Origin: Reyranella sp.
GTDB taxonomy: Bacteria > Pseudomonadota > Alphaproteobacteria > Reyranellales > Reyranellaceae
Assembly (NCBI RefSeq): GCF_004297405.1
Contig: NZ_SCVC01000012.1
Location: 186,001-250,000 of the forward strand
DNA length: 64,000 nucleotides
Reading direction: 5' to 3'
The number at the start of each line of letters is the position of its first letter. Positions within the stretch are counted from its first letter, which is position 1. The position numbers and the translations under genes were made by a program. Shown one piece after another: positions 17,901 through 26,356 of this stretch. Under the pieces are notes generated by a model, which saw only the letters and a list, made by a program, of their open reading frames with translations, ran no database searches and was not told the origin of the DNA.

Positions 17901-19340
17901 ATGCCGGCACGGACGGGCGAGCAATTCCTGAAGGGGCTTCGCGGCCATCGTGAAGTCTGGGTCGATGGTGAGCGGATCGCCGATGTCGTCGACCATCCCA
18001 AGCTGCGGGGCGCCGCCCATGCCTTGGCCGACGTCTACGATCTCCATCACGAGCACTCCGACATCTGTCTCGCCTCCGACCCCGAGACAGGCGAGGCGAT
18101 TCCTGTAAGCCACGTGATTCCCCAATCGCGCGATGATCTGGCGCGGCGGCACCAGGCGCTGCGGCAGGTGGCCGAATATTCGGTCGGTCTGATGGGCCGG
18201 ACGCCCGACTATATGAACGTCACCTATGCTGGCTTCGCCGGCCGGTCGGACGAATGGAGTACCAACGGCAACGAAGCGGGCGCGGAGCGGCTGGTCGCCT
18301 ATCAGAAGGTCCTGCGCCGCGGCGACATCGCGCTGACACACACAATCGTCCAGCCCACTGTCGACAAGGCGACCGGCGATGCGCCCTCGGCCGGCAACGC
18401 ACACGCGTTGCGCAAGGTCGGCGAGACGGAGCACGGCATCGTCGTCCGCGGTGCGCGGGTGCTGGCCACGCTGGCACCGTTCGCGGACGAGATTGCGGTC
18501 TATCCCGCAGCACCACTGCCGCAGGGCGCCGACGACTATGCGCTTTCGTTCTGCGTGCCGATGGGCACGCCAGGACTTAAGTTCCTCTGCCGCGATTCAA
18601 TGTCGGCGCCCGGCAATCGCTTCGACCATCCGCTCTCGGGCCGCTTCGACGAGCAGGATGCCTTCGTGATCTTCGATGACGTGGAGGTGCCGCGCGACCG
18701 GCTGTTCATCGATTGCAACCTCACCACCTACAACACGGTGATGACCTCGAGCTGGCAGCCCAACATCATGCAGCAGACCATGATCCGGGCTTGGACCAAG
18801 CTCGACTTCGCCTGGGGGCTAGCGCTGCGCATGGCGGCGTCGATCAATGCGGTCGATCCCGAGACGCAACGTCTGATCGGTGAGATCTGGACCTATGCCG
18901 AGTTCACGCGCTCGGCGATCGTGGCGGCGGAGGCCGAGGCGAAGGAATGGCCGACCGGCCTCTGGACCTGCGGCATCCGCCCGCTTCATGCCCTGCGGGC
19001 CGCCTTGCCGCTCTGGTTCCCCCGAGTGAACGAGATCCTGCGCCTGATCGGCTCCCACAATTTGCTGGCGGCGCCGACGGCCGCCCAACTCGCCGATCCC
19101 GGCCTGCGGCCGCTGATCGACCGCTACCTGCCGGGTGCCAAGGGCATGGCGGCGGAGGAGCGTATCCGCATCTTCCGGCTGGCCTGGGATTTTGCCGGCA
19201 GTGCGTTGGCCAGCCGCAATGAGCAGTACGAGCGCTTCTACCTCGCCTCGTCGACACGCAACCTGGCACGGCACCTGCAGTTCACCGACCGCAGCCGTGC
19301 CGACCGGCTGGTGCAACGCTTTCTCGACGAGGAGTATTAA
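17901..19340 (+). CDS. 4-hydroxyphenylacetate 3-hydroxylase family (HpaB-like) flavin monooxygenase
   Basis: 479 residues, aligned in length and motifs with HpaB/PvcC. Visible landmarks are RIADVVDHPKLRGAAHALAD at the start, GRTPDYMNVTYAGFAG, LTHTIVQPTVDKA and FDDVEVPRDRLFID. HpaB proteins use reduced flavin from a partner reductase to hydroxylate phenols or related rings. No HpaC-type reductase gene is next to it, so one must be elsewhere. The ATG at 17901 is preceded by GGGGGACGGG. The 116-base gap before it shows no clear signal. Confidence 0.9.
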   Translation: MPARTGEQFLKGLRGHREVWVDGERIADVVDHPKLRGAAHALADVYDLHHEHSDICLASDPETGEAIPVSHVIPQSRDDLARRHQALRQVAEYSVGLMGRTPDYMNVTYAGFAGRSDEWSTNGNEAGAERLVAYQKVLRRGDIALTHTIVQPTVDKATGDAPSAGNAHALRKVGETEHGIVVRGARVLATLAPFADEIAVYPAAPLPQGADDYALSFCVPMGTPGLKFLCRDSMSAPGNRFDHPLSGRFDEQDAFVIFDDVEVPRDRLFIDCNLTTYNTVMTSSWQPNIMQQTMIRAWTKLDFAWGLALRMAASINAVDPETQRLIGEIWTYAEFTRSAIVAAEAEAKEWPTGLWTCGIRPLHALRAALPLWFPRVNEILRLIGSHNLLAAPTAAQLADPGLRPLIDRYLPGAKGMAAEERIRIFRLAWDFAGSALASRNEQYERFYLASSTRNLARHLQFTDRSRADRLVQRFLDEEY

Positions 19341-19363
19341 TAGACAAGGCGGAGGAGGGGCCG

Positions 19364-19669
19364 ATGAGCGATATCGACACCAAGCCGCAGGCCGTGGAGC
19401 GGACCAAGACCAAGCAGCCGCCGCTCTACAAGGTGATCCTTCTCAACGACGACTACACGCCGCGCGAGTTCGTCGTTGTGGTGCTGAAGGCCGTGTTCCG
19501 CATGACCGAGGAGCAGTCCTATCGCGTCATGATGACGGCGCATCAACTTGGCGTCTGCGTGGTCGCGACTTATACGCGCGACATCGCCGAGTCGAAGACA
19601 ACCGAAGCCAATGACATGGGCCGCAGCGCCGGCCATCCCCTCGAGTTCAGCACCGAGCCGGAGGAGTAG
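19364..19669 (+). CDS. clpS: ATP-dependent Clp protease adaptor ClpS
   Basis: 101 residues. The ClpS core is plain: LYKVILLNDDYTPREFVVVVL, then FRMTEEQSYRVMMTAHQLG and a final EFSTEPEE. ClpS binds ClpA and hands it N-degron substrates. The NDD motif that contacts the N-terminal residue is present. clpA does not follow, although the two are often paired; the next gene is a hydrolase. A GGCGGAGGAGGG stretch precedes the ATG. Confidence 0.95.
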   Translation: MSDIDTKPQAVERTKTKQPPLYKVILLNDDYTPREFVVVVLKAVFRMTEEQSYRVMMTAHQLGVCVVATYTRDIAESKTTEANDMGRSAGHPLEFSTEPEE

Positions 19670-19730
19670 GCTTGATTCGGACCGCGGATCTCCAGGCCTG
19701 CGATCGGGTGAAAGGCAAGAGAGCAAGCCC

Positions 19731-20495
19731 ATGAAATCGCTTGTGCTGCAAAGCGTCGGGAGCTGCCTTCGCTACCATGACATTCCCGGCGATGGTCGCC
19801 CGTTGATCATGCTCCATGGCCTGGGCTGTGCCTCGTCCAGCGACTATCCGCGCATCGCGTCCGACCCCGCCCTGGCCGGTCGGCGCATGGTGCTTCTCGA
19901 CTTTTTGGGATCAGGCTTCAGCGATCGCCCCGACGGCTTCGGCTATACGGTCGAGGACCATGCGCGCACGGTAGCGGAACTTGTAACCAATCTCGCGCCG
20001 GACTCGCTGGATCTATACGGCCACAGCATGGGCGGCGCCGTCGCGATCGTCGCCGCTGCGCTGCTGGGTGATTGCGTCCGGCATCTCGTGATGGGCGAAC
20101 CGAACCTCGATCCAGGTGGAGGCACGTTCAGCCGCAAGGTGGCGGCCATGCCAGAAGCCGACTACGTAGCGTATGGGCATCGAGATCTGGTGAAAGCCGC
20201 GCGGACGGAGGGAAATGGAATCTGGGCCGCTTCGATGTCCATTAGTGCGCCATATGCCGTGCATCGCAGTGCGACGTCGCTCGTCGCCGGTGGCACGCCG
20301 ACATGGCGCGAACTGCTCTATGCGATGAAGATGCCGAGAACGATCATTTTCGGCGAAGCCTCCCTGCCGGATCCCGACACCGAACGTCTGCCGCAGCAGG
20401 GTGTGGGTATCGGTGTCGTGCCGCAGGCCGGACATGGAATGATCGTCGAGAATCCTGGAGGAGTCGCGTCGGCATTGCGTGCCGCACTGCGCTAA
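19731..20495 (+). CDS. Alpha/beta hydrolase
   Basis: 254 residues. The oxyanion segment is LIMLHGLGCASSS, the nucleophile elbow is LYGHSMGGAV (Ser near 101), and PQAGHGMIVENP near the end holds the catalytic histidine. The acid residue lies in the later third (a loop with LPDPDTERL). Substrate unknown. The ATG at 19731 follows AAAGGCAAGAGAG. It is a single gene after clpS with a 61-base gap. Confidence 0.85.
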   Translation: MKSLVLQSVGSCLRYHDIPGDGRPLIMLHGLGCASSSDYPRIASDPALAGRRMVLLDFLGSGFSDRPDGFGYTVEDHARTVAELVTNLAPDSLDLYGHSMGGAVAIVAAALLGDCVRHLVMGEPNLDPGGGTFSRKVAAMPEADYVAYGHRDLVKAARTEGNGIWAASMSISAPYAVHRSATSLVAGGTPTWRELLYAMKMPRTIIFGEASLPDPDTERLPQQGVGIGVVPQAGHGMIVENPGGVASALRAALR

Positions 20496-20595
20496 CTCGG
20501 CAGCCTGGGATTACCTGCAAGGTTATTGTCTTCGCAAGCCGTGCGATGAACGATGGGGACTATCGACCGGCAGCTCACAGAAGAGAAAAGAAGCA

Positions 20596-21039
20596 ATGCT
20601 GTACGCAGAAGACCTCACCGAAGGTCAGCAATTCCAGCTCGGCGAGTACACCATAAGCGAAGCGGAGATCCTGCAGTTCGCGCGGCAGTACGATCCTGTG
20701 CCGATCCATACCGATTCCGAAGCTGCGGCGGCCGGACCTTTCGGCGGGCTCATCGCCAGCGGCTTCAATACGATTGCGATCTACCAACGGCTCATCGTGG
20801 AAGCGGTCTGGTCCAAGGTTGCGGCAATCGTGGGGCGTAGCATCGAGGTCCGATTGCCCGCGCCGGTTCGTCCCGGCACCAAGCTCACCGGCCGGTCGGA
20901 GATCCAAAAGATCACGCTCAGGCCAGAACGACGCGATGCCGTCGCAATCTTCAGGACGGAGCTGACCGATACCGAAGGCAAGGTCGTGCTCATCCTGGTG
21001 CTGGACGTGCTGATCCGCCTGCGTCCTGGAAAAGCCTAG
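20596..21039 (+). CDS. MaoC-like (hotdog fold) dehydratase family protein
   Basis: 147 residues. The R-hydratase signature is FARQYDPVPIHTDSEAA, which includes the catalytic Asp/His pair, followed by FGGLIASGFNTIAIYQRL. Such proteins hydrate enoyl-CoA or act on related thioesters. The ATG at 20596 is favoured because the fold begins directly after it. The 100 bases upstream hold no recognisable gene. Confidence 0.88.
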   Translation: MLYAEDLTEGQQFQLGEYTISEAEILQFARQYDPVPIHTDSEAAAAGPFGGLIASGFNTIAIYQRLIVEAVWSKVAAIVGRSIEVRLPAPVRPGTKLTGRSEIQKITLRPERRDAVAIFRTELTDTEGKVVLILVLDVLIRLRPGKA

Positions 21040-21158
21040 TCGTCTGTTGACGCTGGAGATCGCCTCCCGTTAGCATCTTCGTGTTGCTGTAGGGCGCATC
21101 GGCCACGGGCCGGAGGGGCATTGCCCGCCTACGATAAGACCAACCGTAGTGCGCGCCT

Positions 21159-21800
21159 ATGCCGAACATCGAGAATCTGAGGAAGCAGGCGAAGCGATAC
21201 CTGAAGTGGCACCGCGAAGGGTACTATCCCGTCGCGGCGCAGATCAGGTCGATGTTGCCCCACTTTCGAGATCTGACCGACAGCGAGATCCTGCGGGCCG
21301 GCTTCAAGCTGAACGATGCTCAGGAACTCGTTGCCAGAAAACACGGGTTCGAGACCTGGTCTGCGCTGATCAAAGAGATCGAAATCATGACAGCTTCAGC
21401 AGAATCGTCGCTCCGCACGTCCGTCATCCTCGCCGCCGAGCCGCAGCTTTTCGTGACCGACATGGAAACGTCGTGCCGCTTCTATGTCGAAAAGCTCGGC
21501 TTCCGGCTTGCTTTCTCCTACGGGCAGCCGCTTTTCTACGCTCAGGTCTGTCGCGACGGCGGCCGCCTCAATCTCCGCAAGGTCGCTGGCGCGGTGTTCG
21601 ACAAGGACTTTCGCGCCGGCGAACCCGAGGCATTGTCGGCGACGCTGACGGTCGACGATGCCAAGCTGTTGTTTCTTGAGTTCGAAAGAACGGAAACGCC
21701 CTTCCATCAGCGTCTGCGGACAGAGCCCTGGGGAGCGCGCGTCTTCATCGTGAAGGATCCTGATGAGAACCTCATCGCCTTTGCCGATGGCGCGGGCTGA
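21159..21800 (+). CDS. VOC (glyoxalase/bleomycin-resistance-like) protein with an N-terminal helical domain
   Basis: 213 residues in two parts. Residues 1-75 (LRKQAKRYLKWHREG ... ARKHGFETWSALIKEIE) resemble the short helical unit often found before ankyrin-like or glyoxalase domains. Residues about 85-213 form a VOC domain with QLFVTDMETSCRFYVEKLGF, RLNLRKV and FIVKDPDENLIAF. VOC proteins bind metals or drugs, but the function here is unknown. A weak promoter-like TTGACG-N18-TAGCAT lies at 21047-21076. Confidence 0.82.
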   Translation: MPNIENLRKQAKRYLKWHREGYYPVAAQIRSMLPHFRDLTDSEILRAGFKLNDAQELVARKHGFETWSALIKEIEIMTASAESSLRTSVILAAEPQLFVTDMETSCRFYVEKLGFRLAFSYGQPLFYAQVCRDGGRLNLRKVAGAVFDKDFRAGEPEALSATLTVDDAKLLFLEFERTETPFHQRLRTEPWGARVFIVKDPDENLIAFADGAG

Positions 21801-21803
21801 CTT

Positions 21804-22229
21804 TCAGCCTGCGACCAGTCCTGCAGCCTGGACGCCGGCAATGCAGGCCCCCTCGTCTTCGTCGCCCGTGCCGCCACTGGCGCCCGCGGCGCCCAGAATG
21901 TTGCCGGCTGCGTCCTTGATCAGAACGGCACCGGTCTGAGGCAGGAACTTGCCCTGCGCCGTCGCTGCCAGCGCGCCGTAGAATTGCGGGTTCTCCTTGG
22001 CGCGGCCCAGCAAGGTGCGGCTGGAGGCACCCATACCGACGGAGGCCCAGGCCTTGCCCATCGCGACATCGACCCGGAACATGCTGGCCTCGTCCTCGCG
22101 CTGCAGCGACTTCAGGTGGCCCGAGGAATCGAGCACCGCCACCGCCAGCGGCTTGATCTTCATCTCGCGCGCCTTGGCGAGGGCGGCTTCCACGATCTTG
22201 TTGGCCTGGGCGAGGGTGAGTGACGGCAT
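21804..22229 (-). CDS. GlcG/HbpS family (heme-binding-like) protein
   Basis: 141 residues of the GlcG/HbpS (DUF336) family. Features are LTLAQANKIVEAALAKAREM at the start, PLAVAVLDSSGHLKSLQRED, and the glycine-rich GNILGAAGASGGTGDEDEG near the end. Members occur in glycolate operons and in heme-linked sensors, but the biochemical role is poorly defined. glcDEF lies 1.5 kb away, so a link to glycolate use is possible. It points away from the MarR operon across an AT-rich spacer. Confidence 0.87.
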   Translation of the reverse strand: MPSLTLAQANKIVEAALAKAREMKIKPLAVAVLDSSGHLKSLQREDEASMFRVDVAMGKAWASVGMGASSRTLLGRAKENPQFYGALAATAQGKFLPQTGAVLIKDAAGNILGAAGASGGTGDEDEGACIAGVQAAGLVAG

Positions 22230-22307
22230 GATGGTCTCCTTGTCTGTGACCGCACTCTATCAGGAACCGTCGTCGATGAGGTCATTGCCGATGATTTGAT
22301 GATAAAG

Positions 22308-22326
22308 TATCTTTATAATTAAGATA
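22308..22326. promoter_or_regulatory. Inverted repeat, candidate MarR operator
   Basis: TATCTT at 22308-22313 and AAGATA at 22321-22326 form a perfect 6-7-6 inverted repeat in an AT-rich block that stands out from the GC-rich surroundings. The spacer includes TATAAT at 22314-22319, so a bound repressor would block a promoter. The block lies 30 bases before the gene at 22356 and between it and the divergent GlcG-like gene. The MarR gene is the second gene of that operon, which fits autoregulation. Confidence 0.5.
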
Positions 22327-22355
22327 ATTAATTAGCTCTCGAACCCGAGAGGATC

Positions 22356-22802
22356 ATGCTCATTGCCGTGGCACTGGCCGCTGCGTTCGCCTTGGCGAGC
22401 GTGGGTGGCGGCCTTTATGAATTCCTGGTGGTCGATCCGTTCTGGCCCAAGCGGCCGGACCTTATCCAACCGGCGCGCGGTGGTATCTCGCGCAAGCGCT
22501 TCTGGATTTCGATCCATGTCGCCTTCGAGGTCACGCTGATCGTCGCTCTCGTTTTCGCCTGGTCGCAGCCTGCTGTCCGCGACCCGCTGTTGGTCGCGCT
22601 CGCCAGCCATGCCATCATGCGCATCTGGTCAGGCTTCGACTTCATCCCCAAGGCGCTTGCCTTCGAGAAGGCTGATCCGGCCGCGGTTAGCGAATCGAAA
22701 GCGGTGGCCTGGACGCGGCGCAGCCGGCTGCGCCTGCCGCTCGACCTGATCACCTGTGGCGGCATGCTGACGGCCTTCGTTGCCGCGGCACGGTTGGGCT
22801 GA
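22356..22802 (+). CDS. Conserved small membrane protein upstream of a MarR regulator
   Basis: 148 residues with about four hydrophobic segments (2-22, 50-68, 84-96 and 128-146). The stretch VDPFWPKRPDLIQPARGGISRK forms a polar loop after the first helix. I do not recognise a characterised family. It ends 4 bases before the MarR gene, so the two form an operon and the membrane protein may be the gene that MarR controls. Confidence 0.75.
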   Translation: MLIAVALAAAFALASVGGGLYEFLVVDPFWPKRPDLIQPARGGISRKRFWISIHVAFEVTLIVALVFAWSQPAVRDPLLVALASHAIMRIWSGFDFIPKALAFEKADPAAVSESKAVAWTRRSRLRLPLDLITCGGMLTAFVAAARLG

Positions 22803-22806
22803 GGCG

Positions 22807-23304
22807 ATGGCCGCGAAGAAGAAAGGCGAGGCCCACGCCGAACTGGTGCGCCGGGTCGGAGACGTGGTCCGACGCATGGGCGCGCAGAGCGTCATCGTCA
22901 GCCAGACTGTGGCGGCGCGGTTTGGTCTCAACACGACAGACCTCGAATGCCTCGATCTGATCCAGCTCCAGGGTCGCGTCTCGGCGGGCGAACTTGCGGC
23001 CGCCACCGGCCTGACGTCGGGGGCGGTAACGGCGTTGATCGACCGGATGGAGCGGGCAGGCTATGTCGAGCGGGTCGACGATCCGGCCGACCGCCGCCGC
23101 GTCCTCGTCCGCATCCGGAAGGGCTCGATCGGCGATATCGAGAAGGTCTACGCACCCCTGCAGAAGCGCATGTTCGGGCTCTGGTCGCAGTACAGCGCGG
23201 CCGATCTCGAGGTCGTTGCCGACTTCCTGAGCCGAAGCCTTGAACTCAGCGTGGCCTGTGTCACGGAACTCCGGAACCAGAAGGCAAGTCGTAAGCCCCT
23301 CTAA
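22807..23304 (+). CDS. MarR family transcriptional regulator
   Basis: 165 residues. The winged helix is clear: LDLIQLQGRVSAGELAAATG, then TSGAVTALIDRMERAGYVERV and the wing DDPADRRRVLVRI. MarR proteins bind palindromes and release them on binding phenolic or oxidant signals. An ATG at 22807 follows GAGGCG. A likely operator lies at 22308-22326 ahead of the operon. Confidence 0.9.
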   Translation: MAAKKKGEAHAELVRRVGDVVRRMGAQSVIVSQTVAARFGLNTTDLECLDLIQLQGRVSAGELAAATGLTSGAVTALIDRMERAGYVERVDDPADRRRVLVRIRKGSIGDIEKVYAPLQKRMFGLWSQYSAADLEVVADFLSRSLELSVACVTELRNQKASRKPL

Positions 23305-23391
23305 ATATTGACGAATCTGTCCTTGAGCGAGTAGAAAGCCCGTCCCGGATGGCGGGCAAGTTGGGTGGAAAACCAATGTGAAAACAACGGG

Positions 23392-23420
23392 TTGACGGAT
23401 CGGGCGCCGGTCCGTATTTT
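23392..23420 (+). promoter_or_regulatory. Sigma-70-type promoter of rpmJ
   Basis: TTGACG at 23392-23397 and TATTTT at 23415-23420 are separated by 17 bases, a strong match to a housekeeping promoter. Transcription would begin near 23427, giving a leader of about 50 bases before rpmJ. The leader contains a terminator-like hairpin. Confidence 0.65.
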
Positions 23421-23439
23421 CCGCCCGCTTTCGGAATTC

Positions 23440-23461
23440 CCCCGGCTCGGCCGGGGCTTTT
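23440..23461 (+). terminator. Terminator-like hairpin in the rpmJ leader
   Basis: CCCCGGC at 23440-23446 pairs perfectly with GCCGGGG at 23450-23456 around a TCG loop, followed by CTTTTTG. This has the form of an intrinsic terminator but lies after the rpmJ promoter and 15 bases before its ATG. It could attenuate rpmJ, or it could end transcripts from the MarR operon with the promoter call being wrong. Confidence 0.6.
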
Positions 23462-23476
23462 TGTTGAGTTAGGACC

Positions 23477-23602
23477 ATGAAGATCCGTCATTCTCTCAAG
23501 TCGGTGAAGGCCCGTCACAAGGACTGCCGCATCGTGCGCCGCAAGGGCCGCGTTTACGTGATCAACAAGACCAACCCGCGCTTCAAGGCTCGCCAGGGCT
23601 AA
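23477..23602 (+). CDS. rpmJ: 50S ribosomal protein L36
   Basis: A 41-residue basic protein starting [18 protein letters not shown] and ending FKARQG. Length and sequence match the L36 type lacking the full zinc-binding cysteine set: only one of the usual cysteines (Cys17) remains, as in many alphaproteobacteria. It is a component of the large ribosomal subunit. AGGA lies just before the ATG. It is a single-gene unit with its own promoter and terminator. Confidence 0.96.
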   Translation: MKIRHSLKSVKARHKDCRIVRRKGRVYVINKTNPRFKARQG

Positions 23603-23640
23603 CTGGCCGGCTGAACGCGGTTCGCGTCTTCATGAACAAA

Positions 23641-23672
23641 GCGGCGGAGGCCTTTGGCTTCCGCCGCTTTTT
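23641..23672 (+). terminator. Intrinsic terminator after rpmJ
   Basis: GCGGCGGAGGCC at 23641-23652 pairs over 12 positions (one G-U) with GGCTTCCGCCGC at 23656-23667 around a TTT loop, followed by TTTTTC. This is a textbook intrinsic terminator 39 bases after the rpmJ stop. It isolates rpmJ from the glcD gene, which begins 22 bases later. Confidence 0.9.
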
Positions 23673-23693
23673 CATTTGGCGTATGAGCGAAGC

Positions 23694-25181
23694 ATGCAGA
23701 TGCCGCCGCTCGATCCTGCCATTCTTTCCCGTCGTTCAGAGATCGTCTCGGCGTTGCAAGCCATCGTGCCCGGCGAGGGCGTGATCGACGATCTCGATGG
23801 CATGCGTCCCTACGAGTGCGACGCCCTGTCGGCCTATCGCCAGATGCCGCTGGTCGTCGTCCTGCCCGAGACGGTCGCGCAGGTCTCCGCCATCCTGCGT
23901 TATTGTCAGGACAACAAGGTCAAGGTCGTGCCGCGCGGCGCGGGGACGTCGCTGTCCGGCGGCTCGATGCCGGTGGGTGATGCGATCCTGCTGGGTCTCG
24001 GCAAGTTCAACCGCGTGCTCGAGATCGACTATGCTAACCGCTGCGCCCGCGTGCAGCCCGGCGTCACCAACCTCGGCATCACCAAGGCGGTCGAGCACGA
24101 GGGCTTCTACTACGCGCCCGATCCCAGCTCGCAGATCGCCTGCTCGATCGGCGGCAACGTCGCGGAGAATTCCGGCGGCGTGCACTGCCTGAAGTACGGC
24201 CTCACCACCAACAACCTGCTCGGCATCGAGATGGTGCTGATGACAGGCGAGGTCGTGCGGCTGGGCGGCAAGCATCTCGATGCCGGCGGCTATGACATGC
24301 TGGGCCTGATGACCGGGTCCGAAGGTCTGCTGGGCGTCGTTACCGAAGTGACGGTGCGCCTGCTGCGCAAGCCTGCGACGGCGCGCGCCGTGCTCCTGGG
24401 CTTTCCGACCGAGGCCGGTGCTGCCGATTGCGTCGCTGCCGTCATCGCATCCGGCATCATCCCCGGCGGCATGGAGATGATGGACAAGGATGCGGTGAAG
24501 TGCGCCGAGGCCTATGTCGGCGCCGGCTATCCGCTCGATGCCGAAGGGCTGCTGATCGTCGAACTCGATGGTCCGTCGGTCGAGGTCGACCATTTGGTCG
24601 ACCGCGTTGCCGAAATCGCCCGCGGCCGTGGCGCCACGACCGTGCGCGTCAGCAACGACGAGCAGGAGAGGGTGCTGTTCTGGGCGGGCCGCAAGGCGGC
24701 CTTCCCGGCTGTCGGCCAGATCTCGCCGGACTATATGTGTCTCGATGGCTCGGTGCCGCGCGGCAAGCTGGTCGAAGTGCTGGGCGAGATGCGCCGGATG
24801 TCGAAACAGCACGGCCTGCGCGTCGTCAACGTCTTCCATGCCGGCGACGGCAACCTCCATCCGCTCATCCTGTTCGACGCCAACAACCCCGACGAGCTGC
24901 GCCGCTGCGAAGAGTTCGGCGCGGACATCCTGCGCCTCTGCGTGCGGGTCGGCGGCGTCCTGACCGGCGAGCACGGAGTGGGCATCGAGAAGCGCGACCT
25001 GATGGGCGAGCAATTCACCGAGATCGATCTCGATCAGCAGATGCGCGTGAAATGCGCCTTCGATCCCGACCACCTGCTCAATCCCGGCAAGGTGTTCCCC
25101 AAGCTGCGGCGTTGCGCCGAGCTTGGTCGGCTGATCGTGACACAGAACAAGATACCGTTCCCCGACATTCCGCGGTTCTAA
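23694..25181 (+). CDS. glcD: Glycolate oxidase FAD-binding subunit GlcD
   Basis: 495 residues. The FAD-binding PCMH motif is KVVPRGAGTSLSGGSMP, and the flavin-proximal segments include PDPSSQIACSIGGNVAENSGG. The C-terminal cap has NVFHAGDGNLHPLILFD and GEHGVGIEKRDLM, typical of GlcD and D-lactate dehydrogenases. With GlcE and GlcF it oxidises glycolate to glyoxylate. I chose the ATG at 23694; a second ATG at 23700 is also possible. It lies 22 bases after a strong terminator. Confidence 0.93.
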   Translation: MQMPPLDPAILSRRSEIVSALQAIVPGEGVIDDLDGMRPYECDALSAYRQMPLVVVLPETVAQVSAILRYCQDNKVKVVPRGAGTSLSGGSMPVGDAILLGLGKFNRVLEIDYANRCARVQPGVTNLGITKAVEHEGFYYAPDPSSQIACSIGGNVAENSGGVHCLKYGLTTNNLLGIEMVLMTGEVVRLGGKHLDAGGYDMLGLMTGSEGLLGVVTEVTVRLLRKPATARAVLLGFPTEAGAADCVAAVIASGIIPGGMEMMDKDAVKCAEAYVGAGYPLDAEGLLIVELDGPSVEVDHLVDRVAEIARGRGATTVRVSNDEQERVLFWAGRKAAFPAVGQISPDYMCLDGSVPRGKLVEVLGEMRRMSKQHGLRVVNVFHAGDGNLHPLILFDANNPDELRRCEEFGADILRLCVRVGGVLTGEHGVGIEKRDLMGEQFTEIDLDQQMRVKCAFDPDHLLNPGKVFPKLRRCAELGRLIVTQNKIPFPDIPRF

Positions 25182-25184
25182 AAG

Positions 25185-26354
25185 ATGGCAAGTACGATCA
25201 AGCCGCGCGACGCGAAGGAGCTGCGGCAGGCGGTGGAATGGGCGCTGAACGAGGGGACGACGCTCGACGTTCGCGGGAGCGGCGCCAAGCTCGCGCTCGG
25301 CAAGCCGATGGTCTGCGATCAGGTGCTCGATCTGTCCGGCCTCTCCGGCGTGATCGACTATGCGCCGGAGGAGTTGGTCGTGACCTTGCGCGCCGGCACG
25401 CCCCTCAAGGACGTCGAGGCTCTGTTGGCGCAACGCAACCAGATGCTGGCCTTCGAGCCACCCGACCTCGGGCCACTGTTGGGCCGACCGGCCGGCGAGG
25501 GGACGCTCGTTGGTGCCGTGATGGGCAATCTTGCCGGTCCGCGCCGTCTTTCGGCCGGTGCGGCACGCGATCACCTCCTCGGGTTCAACGGCGTCAACGG
25601 CCGCGGCGAGAGCTTCAAGTCCGGCGGCAAGGTGATGAAGAACGTCACCGGCTACGACCTCTCCAAGATCATCGCCGGGTCCTGGGGCACTCTGGCCGTG
25701 CTCGACGAAGTGTCGGTGAAGGTGTTGCCCGCGCCCGACCAGACCCGCACGCTGCTTCTGCTGGGCCTCGCTGATGAGGCGGCCGTGAAGGCGATGTGTG
25801 TGGCCATGGGCAGCCCACACGAGGTTTCGGGCGCCGCACATCTGCCGGGCAAGACGGCCCTGCGCATCGAAGGAGTGGCACCCTCGGTCGAGGCGCGCCT
25901 CAGGGGCCTGCGCGAGCTGTTGGCTGATAGCGGCACGCGAATGGAGGAACTCGGCACGCTCGAAAGCCGCACCTTCTGGCGCGAGGTGCGCGATGTGGCG
26001 CCGCTCAAGGCCGCGGCAAACGACGTCGTCTGGAAAATCTCCTGCCCGCCGACCGAAGGACCGGCCATCGTGGCGAGAGTCCGCGTCGAATGCCGCGCAG
26101 CCGAAGCCTTCTATGATTGGTCCGGCGGCATGATCTGGTTAGCATTGCCGGCCAGTGCCGATGCCGATCATGTCCTTGTGCGCGGCGCCATTGGTGCATC
26201 CGGCGGTCATGCGACGCTTATTCGTGCTCCGGAAGCGGTGCGTGCGGCGGTTCCTGTCTTCCAGCCGCAATCGCCGGCGCTGGCGGCCCTGTCGGCGCGC
26301 GTGAAGGAGAGCTTCGATCCCAAGGCGCTCTTCAATCCAGGGCGGATGGGCTGA
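25185..26354 (+). CDS. glcE: Glycolate oxidase FAD-binding subunit GlcE
   Basis: 389 residues with a shorter PCMH-type FAD domain: TTLDVRGSGAKLALGKP, LSGVIDYAPEELVVTLRAGT, and FKSGGKVMKNVTGYDLSKI. This last is the GlcE hallmark. The C-terminal half is degenerate compared with GlcD, as usual, and ends SFDPKALFNPGRMG. It starts 3 bases after glcD and lies 2 bases before glcF. Confidence 0.92.
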   Translation: MASTIKPRDAKELRQAVEWALNEGTTLDVRGSGAKLALGKPMVCDQVLDLSGLSGVIDYAPEELVVTLRAGTPLKDVEALLAQRNQMLAFEPPDLGPLLGRPAGEGTLVGAVMGNLAGPRRLSAGAARDHLLGFNGVNGRGESFKSGGKVMKNVTGYDLSKIIAGSWGTLAVLDEVSVKVLPAPDQTRTLLLLGLADEAAVKAMCVAMGSPHEVSGAAHLPGKTALRIEGVAPSVEARLRGLRELLADSGTRMEELGTLESRTFWREVRDVAPLKAAANDVVWKISCPPTEGPAIVARVRVECRAAEAFYDWSGGMIWLALPASADADHVLVRGAIGASGGHATLIRAPEAVRAAVPVFQPQSPALAALSARVKESFDPKALFNPGRMG

Positions 26355-26356
26355 CC

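Noticed and set aside
16285-17910. A longer minus-strand reading of the dioxygenase gene starting at 17910
   Set aside because: The extra 262 codons lie antisense to the GST gene and have no family match. The dioxygenase fold begins at 17124, where a good ribosome site is present.
23736-25841. A 701-codon open frame on the minus strand
   Set aside because: It is antisense to glcD and glcE, is rich in His/Arg/Ala as expected from reversed GC-rich codons, and has no domain. The glc genes explain the region.
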